Assembly (NCBI GenBank): GCA_900111435.1
Contig: FOIY01000005.1
Location: 62,001 to 126,000, forward strand
Origin: Ruminococcaceae bacterium KH2T8
GTDB lineage: Bacteria > Bacillota > Clostridia > Saccharofermentanales > Saccharofermentanaceae
DNA length: 64,000 bases
Direction of reading: 5' to 3'
This document shows positions 10,268 to 19,842 of this stretch, in pieces. Under the pieces are notes generated by a model that was given only the letters and a program-made list of their open reading frames with translations, had not been told where the DNA came from and made no database searches. The position numbers and the translations under genes are program-made. The stretch's first letter is position 1, and the number at the start of each line of letters is the position of its first letter.

Positions 10268-10849
10268 TCAGGCTCCCATCAGCAGGTGCTTGATCAGAAG
10301 AGCTACCAGCATAGCAACTATAAAGCAGATCCCGTAGACAACTTTCTTAGGTATTCCGATCTCTTTCTTGCGCTTGAATTTGTATATAAGACCTGTTGTG
10401 TGCAGGGGTAACATGAGCGTTATTACAAATACGAGTACGCGGAAATATCTGGTTATAGCCAAGATAGTGGCATTGTCTGCTCCTATCTTTGTCGTATCAA
10501 GGAATAAGTAGATCACAAGTGACGCCAGGCCTATTAGGCTCAGTTTCCTTACTTCCTTTAACAGTGTTTCTTTTTCCGTTGTAGCATAATCGGACATGCT
10601 CTGTGCTACGTTTTTGATCTCATCATCCATTTTCTCGCTTTTCCTTTCTCCGTTGATGATCTCAGGAATACTTACGTCAAATAGCTCGGCCATCTCTACA
10701 AGTATGCTTATATCAGGCATGTTGTTACCGGTTTCCCAGCGCGATACCGTTCTTCCGGATACGTTCAGCTTATCTGCAAGCTGTTCCTGAGTGATGTTCT
10801 TTTCCTTACGAAGTTCCTTAAGGAACTTACCGATCATTATCTGATCCAT
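10268..10849 (-). CDS. Membrane-anchored XRE-family transcriptional regulator (copy 1)
   Basis: Start placed at the ATG 10849 because AAAGGAGG lies directly upstream. The 193-residue protein begins with a Cro/C1 helix-turn-helix (LTQEQ-type turn, VSGRTVSRWETG, residues about 8-62) and continues with three hydrophobic segments in the C-terminal half, ending in the membrane. This layout suggests a regulator that reads a membrane signal. It is closely similar in plan and in the DNA-binding domain to the protein at 40557-41144. A perfect dyad lies about 94 bp upstream and is shared in core sequence with the other copy, suggesting autoregulation. Confidence 0.88.
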   Translation of the reverse strand: MDQIMIGKFLKELRKEKNITQEQLADKLNVSGRTVSRWETGNNMPDISILVEMAELFDVSIPEIINGERKSEKMDDEIKNVAQSMSDYATTEKETLLKEVRKLSLIGLASLVIYLFLDTTKIGADNATILAITRYFRVLVFVITLMLPLHTTGLIYKFKRKKEIGIPKKVVYGICFIVAMLVALLIKHLLMGA

Positions 10850-10932
10850 CGGATTCCTCCTTTCAACGACAGAATATGTTCTTTGCCGAAATCGCAACAC
10901 GACATAAAGCGAGAAAATGCCGTATTTGCTTA

Positions 10933-10952
10933 ACTCGACAAAATTGTCGAGT
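10933..10952. promoter_or_regulatory. Perfect 9-bp dyad, probable operator of XRE copy 1
   Basis: ACTCGACAA-AA-TTGTCGAGT is a perfect inverted repeat centred about 94 bp upstream of the XRE start. Its core GACAA-N2-TTGTC recurs at the same distance from the second XRE gene (41227-41242). The match in both sequence and position supports operator function. Confidence 0.65.
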
Positions 10953-10982
10953 GACCAAAATGTCTAGATCACGGGATAGATC

Positions 10983-11456
10983 TTACCACATCTGCTCTTC
11001 GCAGATATGCTGAAGGAGCGCCTCGCATCCTTCTACAAGATCATCGTATGTCCGATCGAAATTACCCGTATACCAAGGATCCGCAATGTCTCTTGGTGAG
11101 TCCGTATAGTCCAGGAGCAGATGTATCTTATCCTCTGGGTCGGAGGGGAGTATCCTTGCGATATTTCGAAGGTTATACTGCTCCATGCAAAGGATGAGAT
11201 CGAAATTCTCATAGTCGGAGGAACGGACCTGTCTTGCCGCATGGCGAGTGTAGGGGACGCCTTCCTTATCGAGCTTCCTCTTGGCCGGCGGATACATATC
11301 GTTGCCGATCTCCTCACGGGAGGTAGCAGCAGACTCGACATAGATCTTATCAGACAGGCCTCTGTCGGCTACCATCTTCTTCAAGATGAATTCACACATT
11401 ACTGACCTGCAGATGTTGCCGTGGCAGATCATTAAAACTCTTATTTTTTCTGGCAT
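10983..11456 (-). CDS. Low-molecular-weight protein tyrosine phosphatase
   Basis: 157-residue cytosolic phosphatase with the CX5R P-loop CHGNICRS at residues 11-18, in which the first Cys is the nucleophile and the Arg binds phosphate. The general acid loop is visible as DPWYTGNFD near residue 128. The family dephosphorylates tyrosine on kinases and other proteins. The gene is notable because its P-loop coding sequence (11405-11432) reappears in split form at 15066-15237 and 34014-34184, as if it were an integration target. It appears intact, with no frameshift. Confidence 0.93.
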   Translation of the reverse strand: MPEKIRVLMICHGNICRSVMCEFILKKMVADRGLSDKIYVESAATSREEIGNDMYPPAKRKLDKEGVPYTRHAARQVRSSDYENFDLILCMEQYNLRNIARILPSDPEDKIHLLLDYTDSPRDIADPWYTGNFDRTYDDLVEGCEALLQHICEEQMW

Positions 11457-11768
11457 ATATTGTCATAACCTCATATATTCTTGCAAACCACTGATTTTGT
11501 TGCCTTTGTAACACTCACGTTTAAACACCTACTTGGTATAACGCTTCCATAATGTTGCATATTTTATCTACCAAACGGTATAAAAACGGTATAAATTCAA
11601 ATCTATTATACCGTATGAACAAAATATAGAAATCTACAAGTTCGGGAGTAATAATTCTACAAGTTTGGGAATTTATACTCTACAAGTTTGGGAATTTTAT
11701 TGACTTATGCTTATTATCCATATAACATTACAATAAATATACGTACTCTTTGAAAGGCTGATAAACAG
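11457..11768. promoter_or_regulatory. Repeat-bearing promoter region of ATPase 1
   Basis: 312 bp between divergent genes. Three 16-bp direct repeats of TCTACAAGTTYGGGAR begin at 11633, 11656 and 11679, so the period is exactly 23 bp. They end just before a -35-like TTGACT at 11700; a -10-like TAACAT lies 17 bp further (or TATAAC at 15 bp). Upstream, ACGGTATAA occurs twice around 11575-11595 and once inverted (TTATACCGT near 11607). The arrangement suggests an operator or activator array for the ATPase gene. Confidence 0.7.
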
Positions 11769-13019
11769 ATGTATTTAGATCGTTCTGTAGAAAAGAAATT
11801 AGAAAAAAAGATAGCATCATCTTCTGTTGTTGTAGTTGTTGGGCCAAAATTCTGTGGCAAAACAACTACTGCACTAAGATATGCCAAGAGCAGTACAAGA
11901 TTAAACACATCAACTGCAATTCAAATTGCTTCGATGAATCCATCAGCTGTTATAGCGGGAGAAAAACTCAGGGTAATCGACGAATGGCAGACTGTTCCTG
12001 AATTATGGGATGAGTTACGCGAATATGTTGATAATAATCCTGGCTTCGGTCAATTCTTGTTAACAGGAAGCTCAACTCCAGAAGATAAGAGTAAAATATT
12101 CCACTCTGGAGCTGGACGAATTGTGAAACTCATGATGAGATCTATGAGTTTATATGAATCAAATGAATCTAAAGGTATCGTATCGCTCGGAGAGTTATTC
12201 AACAACGATATTACGATCTACGACTTAAATAAAGAACAGACCTTAGAGAATATTGCATATTTAATATGTAGAGGCGGATGGCCAATGGCAGTAACCGCTC
12301 CAAATGAAGTTGCACTTGAAGTAACTAAGAACTATTATTCCGGGCTTTTTAATTTTGAATATAGCGATAACGAGAAGTTCAGAAACAAAAAGCCTGATGT
12401 AATGAAAATGGTTTTGAGAAGCTACGCACGTAATATATCAACAGAAGCCTCTATTCAAACAATCCGTAATGACGTTATAGAAAAGAATAATAGAACTATG
12501 GATACAAAGACGATAGATGACTATATTAGTGCACTTGAAGATTTATTCATCATCGAGGATATAGATGCATGGTGTCCAAAACTCAGAAGCAAAACAACAG
12601 TTAGATCGACACCAACTCGCCATTTTGTTGACACATCAATTGCAACAGCCGCTTTAGGAATATCACCTGCTGATTTGCTCAATGATTTGGAAAGCTTAGG
12701 ACTATTTTTTGAAGATATGGCTGTACGTGATTTAAAAATATATTCTGATTTAATAGATGGCGAAGTAAAACACTATAGAGATAGTTCTGGTCTTGAATGT
12801 GATGCTGTAATTCATTTAGAAAATGGGAAATGGGGAGCTATAGAAATCAAACTTGGAGGCGAGAAGTTAATTGAAGATGGTGCTAAAAATCTTCTTAAAC
12901 TTCAGTCAAACGTCGTTGGAACCAAACCAAAATTTTTAATGGTATTAACAGCAGTTGGATCAGCATACAGAAGAGAAGACGGTGTTTATGTTGTTCCGTT
13001 AAATTGTTTGAAAGGATAA
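11769..13019 (+). CDS. AAA ATPase with DUF4143 domain (ATPase 1)
   Basis: 416-residue ATP-binding protein. Walker A is GPKFCGKT at residues 25-32; the region near 70-110 carries VIDEWQ and LTGSST, the Walker B and sensor 1 equivalents. A central helical region around 220-275 looks like a winged helix, and the C-terminal part has the DUF4143 nuclease-like core (CDAVIHLENGKWGAIEIKLG, D...E-X-K). This family is greatly expanded in gut anaerobes and has no settled function. The start has GAAAGG upstream. Base composition is AT-richer than in flanking chromosomal genes, suggesting transfer. Three private 23-bp-period repeats precede it. Confidence 0.88.
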   Translation: MYLDRSVEKKLEKKIASSSVVVVVGPKFCGKTTTALRYAKSSTRLNTSTAIQIASMNPSAVIAGEKLRVIDEWQTVPELWDELREYVDNNPGFGQFLLTGSSTPEDKSKIFHSGAGRIVKLMMRSMSLYESNESKGIVSLGELFNNDITIYDLNKEQTLENIAYLICRGGWPMAVTAPNEVALEVTKNYYSGLFNFEYSDNEKFRNKKPDVMKMVLRSYARNISTEASIQTIRNDVIEKNNRTMDTKTIDDYISALEDLFIIEDIDAWCPKLRSKTTVRSTPTRHFVDTSIATAALGISPADLLNDLESLGLFFEDMAVRDLKIYSDLIDGEVKHYRDSSGLECDAVIHLENGKWGAIEIKLGGEKLIEDGAKNLLKLQSNVVGTKPKFLMVLTAVGSAYRREDGVYVVPLNCLKG

Positions 13020-13050
13020 TTGTACAACAAAGGTTAACCACCTAACAGAA

Positions 13051-13474
13051 TTGAAGTGAACCCCTGAAGTTGGATATTTTAAAATGAGTATACGGACTGA
13101 TTCCTTGCCTGGCAAGGAGTAAGTCCTTTCAGTTTGACCTGAATTCTTTCGTTATTGTAGTATTCAATGTATTTTTCCATTGCATCTTGTAGCTGCTCCA
13201 ACGTTTTAAATTCATATTCGTGACCATAGAACATCTCGTTCTTCATCTTTCCAAAGAAGTTCTCCATCGGACTGTTATCTAAGCAGTTTCCTTTGCGGGA
13301 CATGGATTGAGTAATACCTCGTTCTTTTAAAGCTTTGTGGTATTGTGCCATTTGGTATTGCCAGCCTTGGTCTGAATGGAATATGAGATTACTGAGATCA
13401 TCGAATCTGCCAATGCCTTGTTTAACATATCTTCCGTCTGAGCAAAATTTGGACTTGTTAAATCGTAAGAGCAT
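13051..13474 (-). mobile_element. IS3-family remnant with frameshifted, truncated transposase
   Basis: The minus strand encodes the C-terminal third of an IS3-type OrfB integrase: HSDQGWQYQ, then SMSRKGNCLDN and ENFFGKMKNE, with the DDE glutamate, ending at 13079. Just upstream, the matching segment SYDLTSPNFAQTEDMLNKAL is present but in another frame, so there is a frameshift near 13400. The N-terminal two thirds and the left end are missing. Beyond the stop, TGAACCCCTGAAGTTGGA (about 13057-13074) resembles an IS3-type terminal repeat. The remnant stops exactly where the repeat region of ATPase 2 begins. Confidence 0.85.
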
Positions 13475-13488
13475 GTTTTTGATGTTTT

Positions 13489-13574
13489 ACGGGGATTCGA
13501 GTAGGAAATAAAGATATTTGAATGGGGATTTGCGCAGAAAATTGATTTACTCGAACGGGGATTTGAGCTATACT
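13489..13574 (+). promoter_or_regulatory. Three 33-bp-period repeats over the ATPase 2 promoter
   Basis: A 13-bp motif AYGGGGATTYGMG begins at 13489, 13522 and 13555, an exact 33-bp period. The third copy lies between a -35-like TTTACT (13546-13551) and a -10-like TATACT (13569-13574, 17-bp spacer). A protein bound there would block RNA polymerase, so repression is the natural reading. Confidence 0.7.
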
Positions 13575-13598
13575 CCATTTGAAAGGTGGCTGTTTTCT

Positions 13599-14939
13599 AT
13601 GAAAAAGAGTATTTTTAAAAGAAAAATATATGATGAAATCCTTGAATGGAAAAAGAATAAAAGTGACAAGTATGCACTTATGATAAAAGGTGCCAGACGT
13701 ATCGGAAAGTCTACTATAGCCGAAGAATTCGCAAAAAGAGAGTTCAAGTCTTATATACTGATTGATTTCGCTCATACCAGCAAAGCAATCAAAGACTTAT
13801 TTGATGATACCTATGATTTGGACTTTTTCTTTTTGCAGCTGCAACAGTTAACAGGAACCAGATTATATGATAAAGAGTCTGTAATCATATTTGACGAAGT
13901 TCAACTGCTTCCCAAGGCCAGGCAAGCTATTAAGTATCTTGTGGCTGACGGCAGATATAAATACATTGAAACGGGTTCACTAATTTCTATAAAAAAGAAT
14001 ACAAAAGACATCTTGATACCTAGTGAAGAACATAAGATCTCTATGTATCCAATGGACTTTGAGGAGTTTTTGTGGGCAATCGGAGATAAGATTACTGCTG
14101 AAACCATAAAAACGTTATTGACCAAAAGAAAGCCTGCCGGAAACGCATTGCATAGAAATCTTATGCGTGTTTTCAGATTATATATGCTTATCGGCGGAAT
14201 GCCACAGGCAATCGAAACATATCTTGAACAGAATAATCTTCAAGCAGTAGATGAAACCAAAAGAGAAATAATAGATCTTTACGAAGAAGATTTTACAAAG
14301 ATCGACAGTTCGGGTCTGGCCGGTGATATATACGAGGCGATTCCTTCGAATCTAACAGGCAATGCATCCCGGTATGTATTGTCAAGTGCAAGAGAAGGAG
14401 CACGCTCTGAACAGGTGCGTGAATTGTTACCTGATATGTTGAGCTCTTACACGGTAAATATTGCATATCACGCTAATAATCCAACCGTTGGAATGGCGCT
14501 GGAAAAGGACGAGGGACGATATAAGCTGTTTACTTCTGATGTCGGGTTGTTTGTAACGCTGGCTTTCAAGGATAAGCAATATACAGAGAATGTGATCTAC
14601 AATAAGCTCCTTTCAGATAAGCTGGATGTAAATCTTGGCTATGTATATGAAAACGCTGTTGCCCAGATGCTTGTAGTCAAGGGAAACAATCTTTTTTACT
14701 ATACGATGGAAAGCGAGACGTCAAATCATTTATACGAAATTGATTTTCTCACATCAAAAGGAAGCAAGATATGTCCCATAGAGGTAAAGTCCGGAAACTA
14801 CAGAGGACACAAGTCAATGGATGTATTTTGTGCAAAATTCAGTCGCCGGATAGGAGAAAAGTATGTAGTTCATACGAAAGACTATAAATGGGAGAACAGT
14901 ATTAACTATATCCCGGCGTATATGGTTCCGTTCATTTAG
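13599..14939 (+). CDS. AAA ATPase with DUF4143 domain (ATPase 2)
   Basis: Start placed at ATG 13599, which has GAAAGGTGG about 10 bp upstream. The 446-residue protein has Walker A GARRIGKS at 31-38, a Walker B region VIIFDEVQLL and a sensor-like ETGSLIS. The C-terminal domain ends in the nuclease-like EIDFLTSKGSKICPIEVKSG. It is a distant paralogue of the other three ATPases here. No partner gene follows: the next 650 bp hold only an attachment-like scar and the promoter of ATPase 3. Function is unknown; proposals for the family include nucleoprotein motors and defence or addiction roles, none of which the sequence decides. Confidence 0.88.
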   Translation: MKKSIFKRKIYDEILEWKKNKSDKYALMIKGARRIGKSTIAEEFAKREFKSYILIDFAHTSKAIKDLFDDTYDLDFFFLQLQQLTGTRLYDKESVIIFDEVQLLPKARQAIKYLVADGRYKYIETGSLISIKKNTKDILIPSEEHKISMYPMDFEEFLWAIGDKITAETIKTLLTKRKPAGNALHRNLMRVFRLYMLIGGMPQAIETYLEQNNLQAVDETKREIIDLYEEDFTKIDSSGLAGDIYEAIPSNLTGNASRYVLSSAREGARSEQVRELLPDMLSSYTVNIAYHANNPTVGMALEKDEGRYKLFTSDVGLFVTLAFKDKQYTENVIYNKLLSDKLDVNLGYVYENAVAQMLVVKGNNLFYYTMESETSNHLYEIDFLTSKGSKICPIEVKSGNYRGHKSMDVFCAKFSRRIGEKYVVHTKDYKWENSINYIPAYMVPFI

Positions 14940-15065
14940 CTTGGCAGTATTAATCAGCAATATAAAGGACTAATATAGGATAGAAAACTACAAGACTATT
15001 TTCCACCTTATTTGCTACTACACAGGCTAAAGTCAATCATATAAAAGATGATTGTTGCACCTAAA

Positions 15066-15237
15066 ACCTGCAGATGTTACCGGAAAACTTCACTTGGAAA
15101 GGGTCACGCGAAACGACTGGATTTTTGTACAACTTTTGTACAACTTTCTCTTTTTAGCGCCGTAAACCCTTTGATTTCAAGGGCTTTGATCAGATCGGTA
15201 CCGCCATGCCGTGACAGACAAACAGTACTTTCATCAT
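15066..15237 (-). mobile_element. Attachment-site-like scar with LMW-PTP 5' fragment (copy 1)
   Basis: Within the 647-bp gap 14940-15586. On the minus strand, 15237-15190 reads MMKVLFVCHGMAVPI and stops: the N-terminus of an LMW-PTP up to P-loop CHG, then foreign sequence. At the other end, ACCTGCAGATGTT (15066-15078) is identical to the rest of the P-loop coding stretch in the intact gene at 11405. Between them are two TTGTACAAC motifs (about 15126 and 15137) and a dyad AAACCCTTTGATTTCAAGGG. The unit recurs at 34014-34184. I read it as the joined ends left by an integrase that targets the phosphatase P-loop. The remainder of the gap shows no gene. Confidence 0.6.
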
Positions 15238-15483
15238 TTTTGGTTTCTTTCTATTAAATAGTTTCTGCAGAACACATAGAATATATCATATCTGGTTCGT
15301 TATTTTGGTGAGCAGATAATGGCGAGCAGGGGCGACGAAAATGTCTGCCGGCAGTGCTTTTCTGAAATTTTCTTTGAAAGCGCAGAAGTAATAAGTTTCA
15401 TGTAACGCAACGTTGATGAATGCTGGGTCATCGACGATAGTTCTGCAGGATAATCCCAATAAAACGCAAAACGATAAATGCGG

Positions 15484-15568
15484 GTTAACATTACCACTTT
15501 TGCGTTTTTGATAAAAATGGTAACGTTAACTGGACTTTTTCTTGCTCGGATGGTAATGTGTTTATAGA
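15484..15568 (+). promoter_or_regulatory. Inverted plus direct repeats over the ATPase 3 promoter
   Basis: GTTAACATTACCA (15484-15496) and TGGTAACGTTAAC (15518-15530) form a 13-bp inverted repeat with one mismatch. A further direct copy, TGGTAATGT, begins at 15551, 33 bp after the second. The third copy lies between candidate -35 sequences near 15540 and a -10-like TATAGA at 15563. The layout parallels ATPase 2 although the motif sequence is unrelated. Confidence 0.65.
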
Positions 15569-15586
15569 AAATAGGGAGAGTGTAAT

Positions 15587-16816
15587 ATGGAAAAATTCAA
15601 ACGCGAAAACTACTTAAGAAAAATACGCGGTTTTTATGATGATGACGATATTATCAAAGTTATTACCGGTGTCAGAAGATGTGGCAAATCCAGTCTCATG
15701 GAAACAATAGCAAATGAAATCAGGGATAAAGGTGTTCCTGAGACAAACATTATCTATATTGATCTTGATAAACGTGGTAATAGAAATATCAAAACAGCAG
15801 ATGCTTTGGAAGAGATAATAGACGGATATGTTACTGAGACTGGGCTAAAGTATCTGTTTATTGATGAAATACAGAATGTTGAGGGTTTTGAAGAGCTTAT
15901 CAACGGATATAGAACTGATGGTGGATGGTCAATATTTATTACAGGTTCTAATTCCTATCTGTTAAGCGGTGAACTTGTTACGAAACTGACCGGACGTTAT
16001 CTGGAATTTGAGATGTTTCCGCTGACTTTTGAAGAATACAAGAAAATGAAACAGTTTTATGGGAAACCTGTTGATCCTCAGTTGCCGATTGAGCTGGTGA
16101 ACTATATTCAGGAAAGCGGTTTCCCCAAAACGATTTTCATTGATGATCTCGCAGATAAACAGAAATATGTTCAAGGTGTAATCAATGAGATATTTGAAAA
16201 GGATATCCGCAAGCGAGTAAAGATAAGGAAGAAAGAAACATTTGAAATAGTTCGCAGATATATCATTAACAACTTTGGTGCTACAACAAGCATCAACAAC
16301 ATATGTGAAAGCCTTAATAACAGTGGTTTAAACATAGGAAAAGCAACCATATCCAGATATATAAAAGCGTTAGTTGATGCCAAGATCCTTTATGAATGCG
16401 ACCGTTTTGATATGAAGTCCAAGCGGTCATTAAGCGGTGAGAAAAAATATTATCTTTCAGATCTTGGTTTTTTCTTTGCTTCAAACACCGACAACCGTAT
16501 TAACTATGGTCCGACTTTAGAGAACATGTTATACATTTATGCATGTGCTCATGATTGTTCTGTCAGTATTGGAAAAATCGGAAAACTAGAATGTGATTTT
16601 ATTATTCGGAATCGCGAAATGGACTATTCCTATGTTCAGGTTGCGTACACTATTGCTTTAAGCAAAGAAACCGAAGACCGGGAATACCGTGCGCTCGAAA
16701 TGATCAAAGATAATTACCCCAAGTATGTTATGACAACAGACTATCTTCTTCAGAACAGAAACGGAATAAAGCATGTAAACATATTGAATTTCATGCAGAA
16801 CGGGCAAGAGTTCTAA
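15587..16816 (+). CDS. AAA ATPase with DUF4143 domain (ATPase 3)
   Basis: 409-residue protein with Walker A GVRRCGKS at 28-35, Walker B LFIDEIQNV near 92-100 and sensor-like FITGSNS. A winged-helix-like segment (residues about 225-275, containing GKATISRYIKALVDAKILY) precedes the DUF4143 core LECDFIIRNR. The GVRRCGK subtype is shared with ATPase 4. Initiation is supported by AGGGAGAG upstream. The primase-like/helicase gene starts 32 bp after the stop, so the two are probably one operon. The winged helix makes binding to its own promoter repeats plausible; that is inference. Confidence 0.88.
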   Translation: MEKFKRENYLRKIRGFYDDDDIIKVITGVRRCGKSSLMETIANEIRDKGVPETNIIYIDLDKRGNRNIKTADALEEIIDGYVTETGLKYLFIDEIQNVEGFEELINGYRTDGGWSIFITGSNSYLLSGELVTKLTGRYLEFEMFPLTFEEYKKMKQFYGKPVDPQLPIELVNYIQESGFPKTIFIDDLADKQKYVQGVINEIFEKDIRKRVKIRKKETFEIVRRYIINNFGATTSINNICESLNNSGLNIGKATISRYIKALVDAKILYECDRFDMKSKRSLSGEKKYYLSDLGFFFASNTDNRINYGPTLENMLYIYACAHDCSVSIGKIGKLECDFIIRNREMDYSYVQVAYTIALSKETEDREYRALEMIKDNYPKYVMTTDYLLQNRNGIKHVNILNFMQNGQEF

Positions 16817-16848
16817 TTAGATAAAGTGCGAAGGAACAAGGGACTGCA

Positions 16849-19779
16849 ATGAGAGTTTTGGCAGAAGATCAGTATAACGAACTTACGGAGCATATTAAGC
16901 AACTTGAAGCTGAGAATCAGTATCTCAAGAAACTGTTAGATGATGCCGGTATTCCGTATGACAAGCCCGACAATAACTCTGAAAAAGATGAACCGAGTGT
17001 AGTAAGCATCAAAGAAGAACCCATTACCAAAGAACTTGTCCAATTCTATTATTCGATGTTTAAGGGCCGAAGAGATGTTTATAGTCTTCGTTCCGGAAAG
17101 TCTAATGCCAAGACAGGAAAGCATGGCTATTACACCCAATGCGATAATTTTTGGAAGGCTGGGCTCTGCGGTAAGAAAGACGGCAAGAACACCAAATGCC
17201 AATCATGTCCCAATCAGAAGTACAAACCGCTGACAGGGGATGTTATTTATGCACATTTGACTGGTGTGAAGGAAGATTGTTCGGATGTAGTAGGGTTATA
17301 TCCTGTTTGGCCGGATGAAACGTGCAACTATCTTGTTTTCGATTTTGATAATCACGATGAGAGTTCTAACTCAGTAAAATGGCAGGAAGAAGCCAATGCT
17401 TTGAGAGCAATCTGTGCAGATAATGATGTTCCCTGTCTGGTCGAAAGATCGCGTTCCGGCAAAGGAGCACATGTTTGGATGTTTTTCGAAAAGGCGATAA
17501 ATATCAAGAAGGCTAGGCTGTTTGGTGCGGCTCTTTTGGATAAGGGAGCTGAGAGTGTTAACCAGCAGTCTTTTGATACTTATGATCGTATGATTCCCGC
17601 ACAGGATAAACTTCCAGAAGGAGGTCTTGGAAATCTTGTAGCCCTTCCATTGCAAGGACGTGCGGTAAAGAACGGGAACAGTGTCTTTGTTGATGAAGAA
17701 TGGCAACCTTATCATGATCAGTGGAGTGTGCTCAAGAATACAGGCAAGCTCAGTGAAACCTTCATAGATGAGAAACTGTCCTCATGGGGCAACAAATACA
17801 GTATAAGCAGCAATACCGACAACGAAATACCTAGACAAATATCAATTGATGAGACTCCGTGGGAAAACAGTACCAAATTTGAGCGCTCTGATACAAAAGG
17901 AACGGTTCGGATTGTTCTTGCAGATAAAGCATATGTGGATAAGACCGATATTAAGCCGAGATTACAGAATAAGATCAGAAGATTAGCAGCATACAATAAC
18001 CCAGAATATTTCAAAAATCAGGGAATGGGCATCTCAACCTTTGGGATTCCGAGAATAGTTTATTCAGGAGAGGATACTGAACAATTCATAGCAATTCCGC
18101 GAGGCTGTCTGAATAAACTCTGTTATAATCTGAAATCATCAAAGATCGACTGTTCTATTGAGGATAAGCGTAACACTGGCAAAGAGATTAATGTTTCCTT
18201 TGCAGGCGAATTATATCCAGAACAACAAGATGCCGTTAACAGTTTGACAGGACACGATTTTGGCGTGTTGGCTGCGGCTACAGGGTTCGGAAAGACGGTA
18301 GTCGGATCGTATCTGATCTCAGAACGAAAGGTAAATACTTTGATCCTCGTTCATACCAATGAGATTATGCAGAACTGGATAAATGACCTTGAGAGGTTTC
18401 TTGTAATTAAAGAGGATTATCCGCAGTACATGACTAAGACCGGAAGGGTTAAGACCAGAAAGAGTCTGATTGGAAGATTGACAGGAGCTCATAATTCCAT
18501 GACAGGAATTATCGATGTTGCCATGGTAACTTCTCTGGGATCCGGTGATTCAATAAAACCGTTTGTCAAAGATTATGGCATGGTGATAATGGATGAATGC
18601 CACCACGTTGCCGCGGAGAGCATAGAGGCAGTATTATCTAAAGTAAATGCAAAGTATGTATATGGTCTGACGGCCACTGTTAAGCGTGAAGACGGGAAAG
18701 ACAAAACAGTGTTGATGCAGTTTGGACCTGTCCGTTTCAGGTTCACAGCCAAAGATAAGATCCGTTTGCAGGGAATGGAGCATATTCTTGAGCCTCGGTT
18801 TACGCCGATCATTTCAACAAAAGAAAAACTGACGTTAAATGAAGCCTATGGAATTGTAGTAAACAGCGATTTTCGCAACAGCTTAATTGCTTCAGATATT
18901 GAAGCGTGTATAAAACAGGGACACACACCTTTGGTATTATCGAAGCGAAAAGCACAAATTGATGTTCTTTTCGAAAAGGTCAAAGATAAAGCCGATCACG
19001 TTCTTGTTCTGACGGGCGGAAAGAAACAGTCGGAGCGCAAGGAATTGCGGGAAAGACTCAGTTCTATATCGGAAAGCGAATCGTTAATTATTCTTGCGAC
19101 CGGACAGTATATTGGTGAGGGTTTTAATTGTTCCCGTTTGGACATGTTGTTTCTAGCCATGCCAATAGCTTGGGACGGAAATGTGGAACAATACACAGGA
19201 AGGCTTAACCGAAGCCATGACGGGAAGAACAGGGTGACTGTTATAGATTACGTTGATCACCACATTGAGATGTTTGCCAACATGTATAACAAACGTCTTC
19301 GTGCCTATAAAAGGATTGGATATGAGCTTTCGCAGGATGTTGAAAGAAAACCGGATGACAGATTTATCTATGACAGTGAAACCTATAGTGAAGTTTTTAG
19401 AGTCGATATCATTAATGCAAAAGCTGAAGCACTGATCAGCAGCCCATATGTGAGTACTCCCGGAAGCGAACGTCTGATTCGTATTTATTCTGCTATGAAA
19501 AGTAAGGACGCCTCAATTTCTCTTATTACATATCCGGCTTCACATTATTCTGATGACATTAAGGATAGGATTGAGAATATACATAATAGGCTTAATATGT
19601 CCGGCATAAAGGTATTGTTCGCTGATTACATTCCTTCACGATATGCTGTTATTGATAAAGAGATACTTTGGTATGGCAGCATGAATCTGGTGTCTAACAT
19701 CAAAGAAGATGATGATGAGATGAGAATTGTCAGCAGAAGTGTGGCCAAAGCACTGATTGAAGAGCATACAACTAAATAA
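16849..19779 (+). CDS. Primase-like, SF2 helicase and PLD-like fusion protein (TOTE-type)
   Basis: 976 residues. A short N-terminal coiled coil (about 5-40) is followed by a primase-polymerase-like domain of the kind named in TOTE conflict systems (about 60-290), with a Cys-rich insertion (C..C..CPNQKYKP) and a catalytic-type FDFDNH (Asp165, Asp167). A superfamily 2 helicase follows: Walker A AATGFGKT near 475-483, DECHH near 582, TATVKRE and GRLNRS. The C-terminal 100 residues resemble a phospholipase D fold with a degenerate HKD motif: RYAVIDKE then WYGSMN, lacking the usual histidine. The whole suggests nucleic-acid attack or repair against invading elements. It follows ATPase 3 closely. 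Confidence 0.85.
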   Translation: MRVLAEDQYNELTEHIKQLEAENQYLKKLLDDAGIPYDKPDNNSEKDEPSVVSIKEEPITKELVQFYYSMFKGRRDVYSLRSGKSNAKTGKHGYYTQCDNFWKAGLCGKKDGKNTKCQSCPNQKYKPLTGDVIYAHLTGVKEDCSDVVGLYPVWPDETCNYLVFDFDNHDESSNSVKWQEEANALRAICADNDVPCLVERSRSGKGAHVWMFFEKAINIKKARLFGAALLDKGAESVNQQSFDTYDRMIPAQDKLPEGGLGNLVALPLQGRAVKNGNSVFVDEEWQPYHDQWSVLKNTGKLSETFIDEKLSSWGNKYSISSNTDNEIPRQISIDETPWENSTKFERSDTKGTVRIVLADKAYVDKTDIKPRLQNKIRRLAAYNNPEYFKNQGMGISTFGIPRIVYSGEDTEQFIAIPRGCLNKLCYNLKSSKIDCSIEDKRNTGKEINVSFAGELYPEQQDAVNSLTGHDFGVLAAATGFGKTVVGSYLISERKVNTLILVHTNEIMQNWINDLERFLVIKEDYPQYMTKTGRVKTRKSLIGRLTGAHNSMTGIIDVAMVTSLGSGDSIKPFVKDYGMVIMDECHHVAAESIEAVLSKVNAKYVYGLTATVKREDGKDKTVLMQFGPVRFRFTAKDKIRLQGMEHILEPRFTPIISTKEKLTLNEAYGIVVNSDFRNSLIASDIEACIKQGHTPLVLSKRKAQIDVLFEKVKDKADHVLVLTGGKKQSERKELRERLSSISESESLIILATGQYIGEGFNCSRLDMLFLAMPIAWDGNVEQYTGRLNRSHDGKNRVTVIDYVDHHIEMFANMYNKRLRAYKRIGYELSQDVERKPDDRFIYDSETYSEVFRVDIINAKAEALISSPYVSTPGSERLIRIYSAMKSKDASISLITYPASHYSDDIKDRIENIHNRLNMSGIKVLFADYIPSRYAVIDKEILWYGSMNLVSNIKEDDDEMRIVSRSVAKALIEEHTTK

Positions 19780-19842
19780 AAAGTACTGTGCTCGACATAT
19801 TCTGCACAGAAGCAAATTTACCACACTGGACCTATTATTCTT

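Noticed and set aside
11633-11694. Iterons of a plasmid replication origin
   Set aside because: No replication initiator gene is present, and the same style of repeats recurs with different sequence at three other ATPase promoters.
13020-13028. TTGTACAAC after ATPase 1 as a third attachment scar
   Set aside because: Only one copy of the motif, with no phosphatase fragment or dyad nearby; chance is likely.
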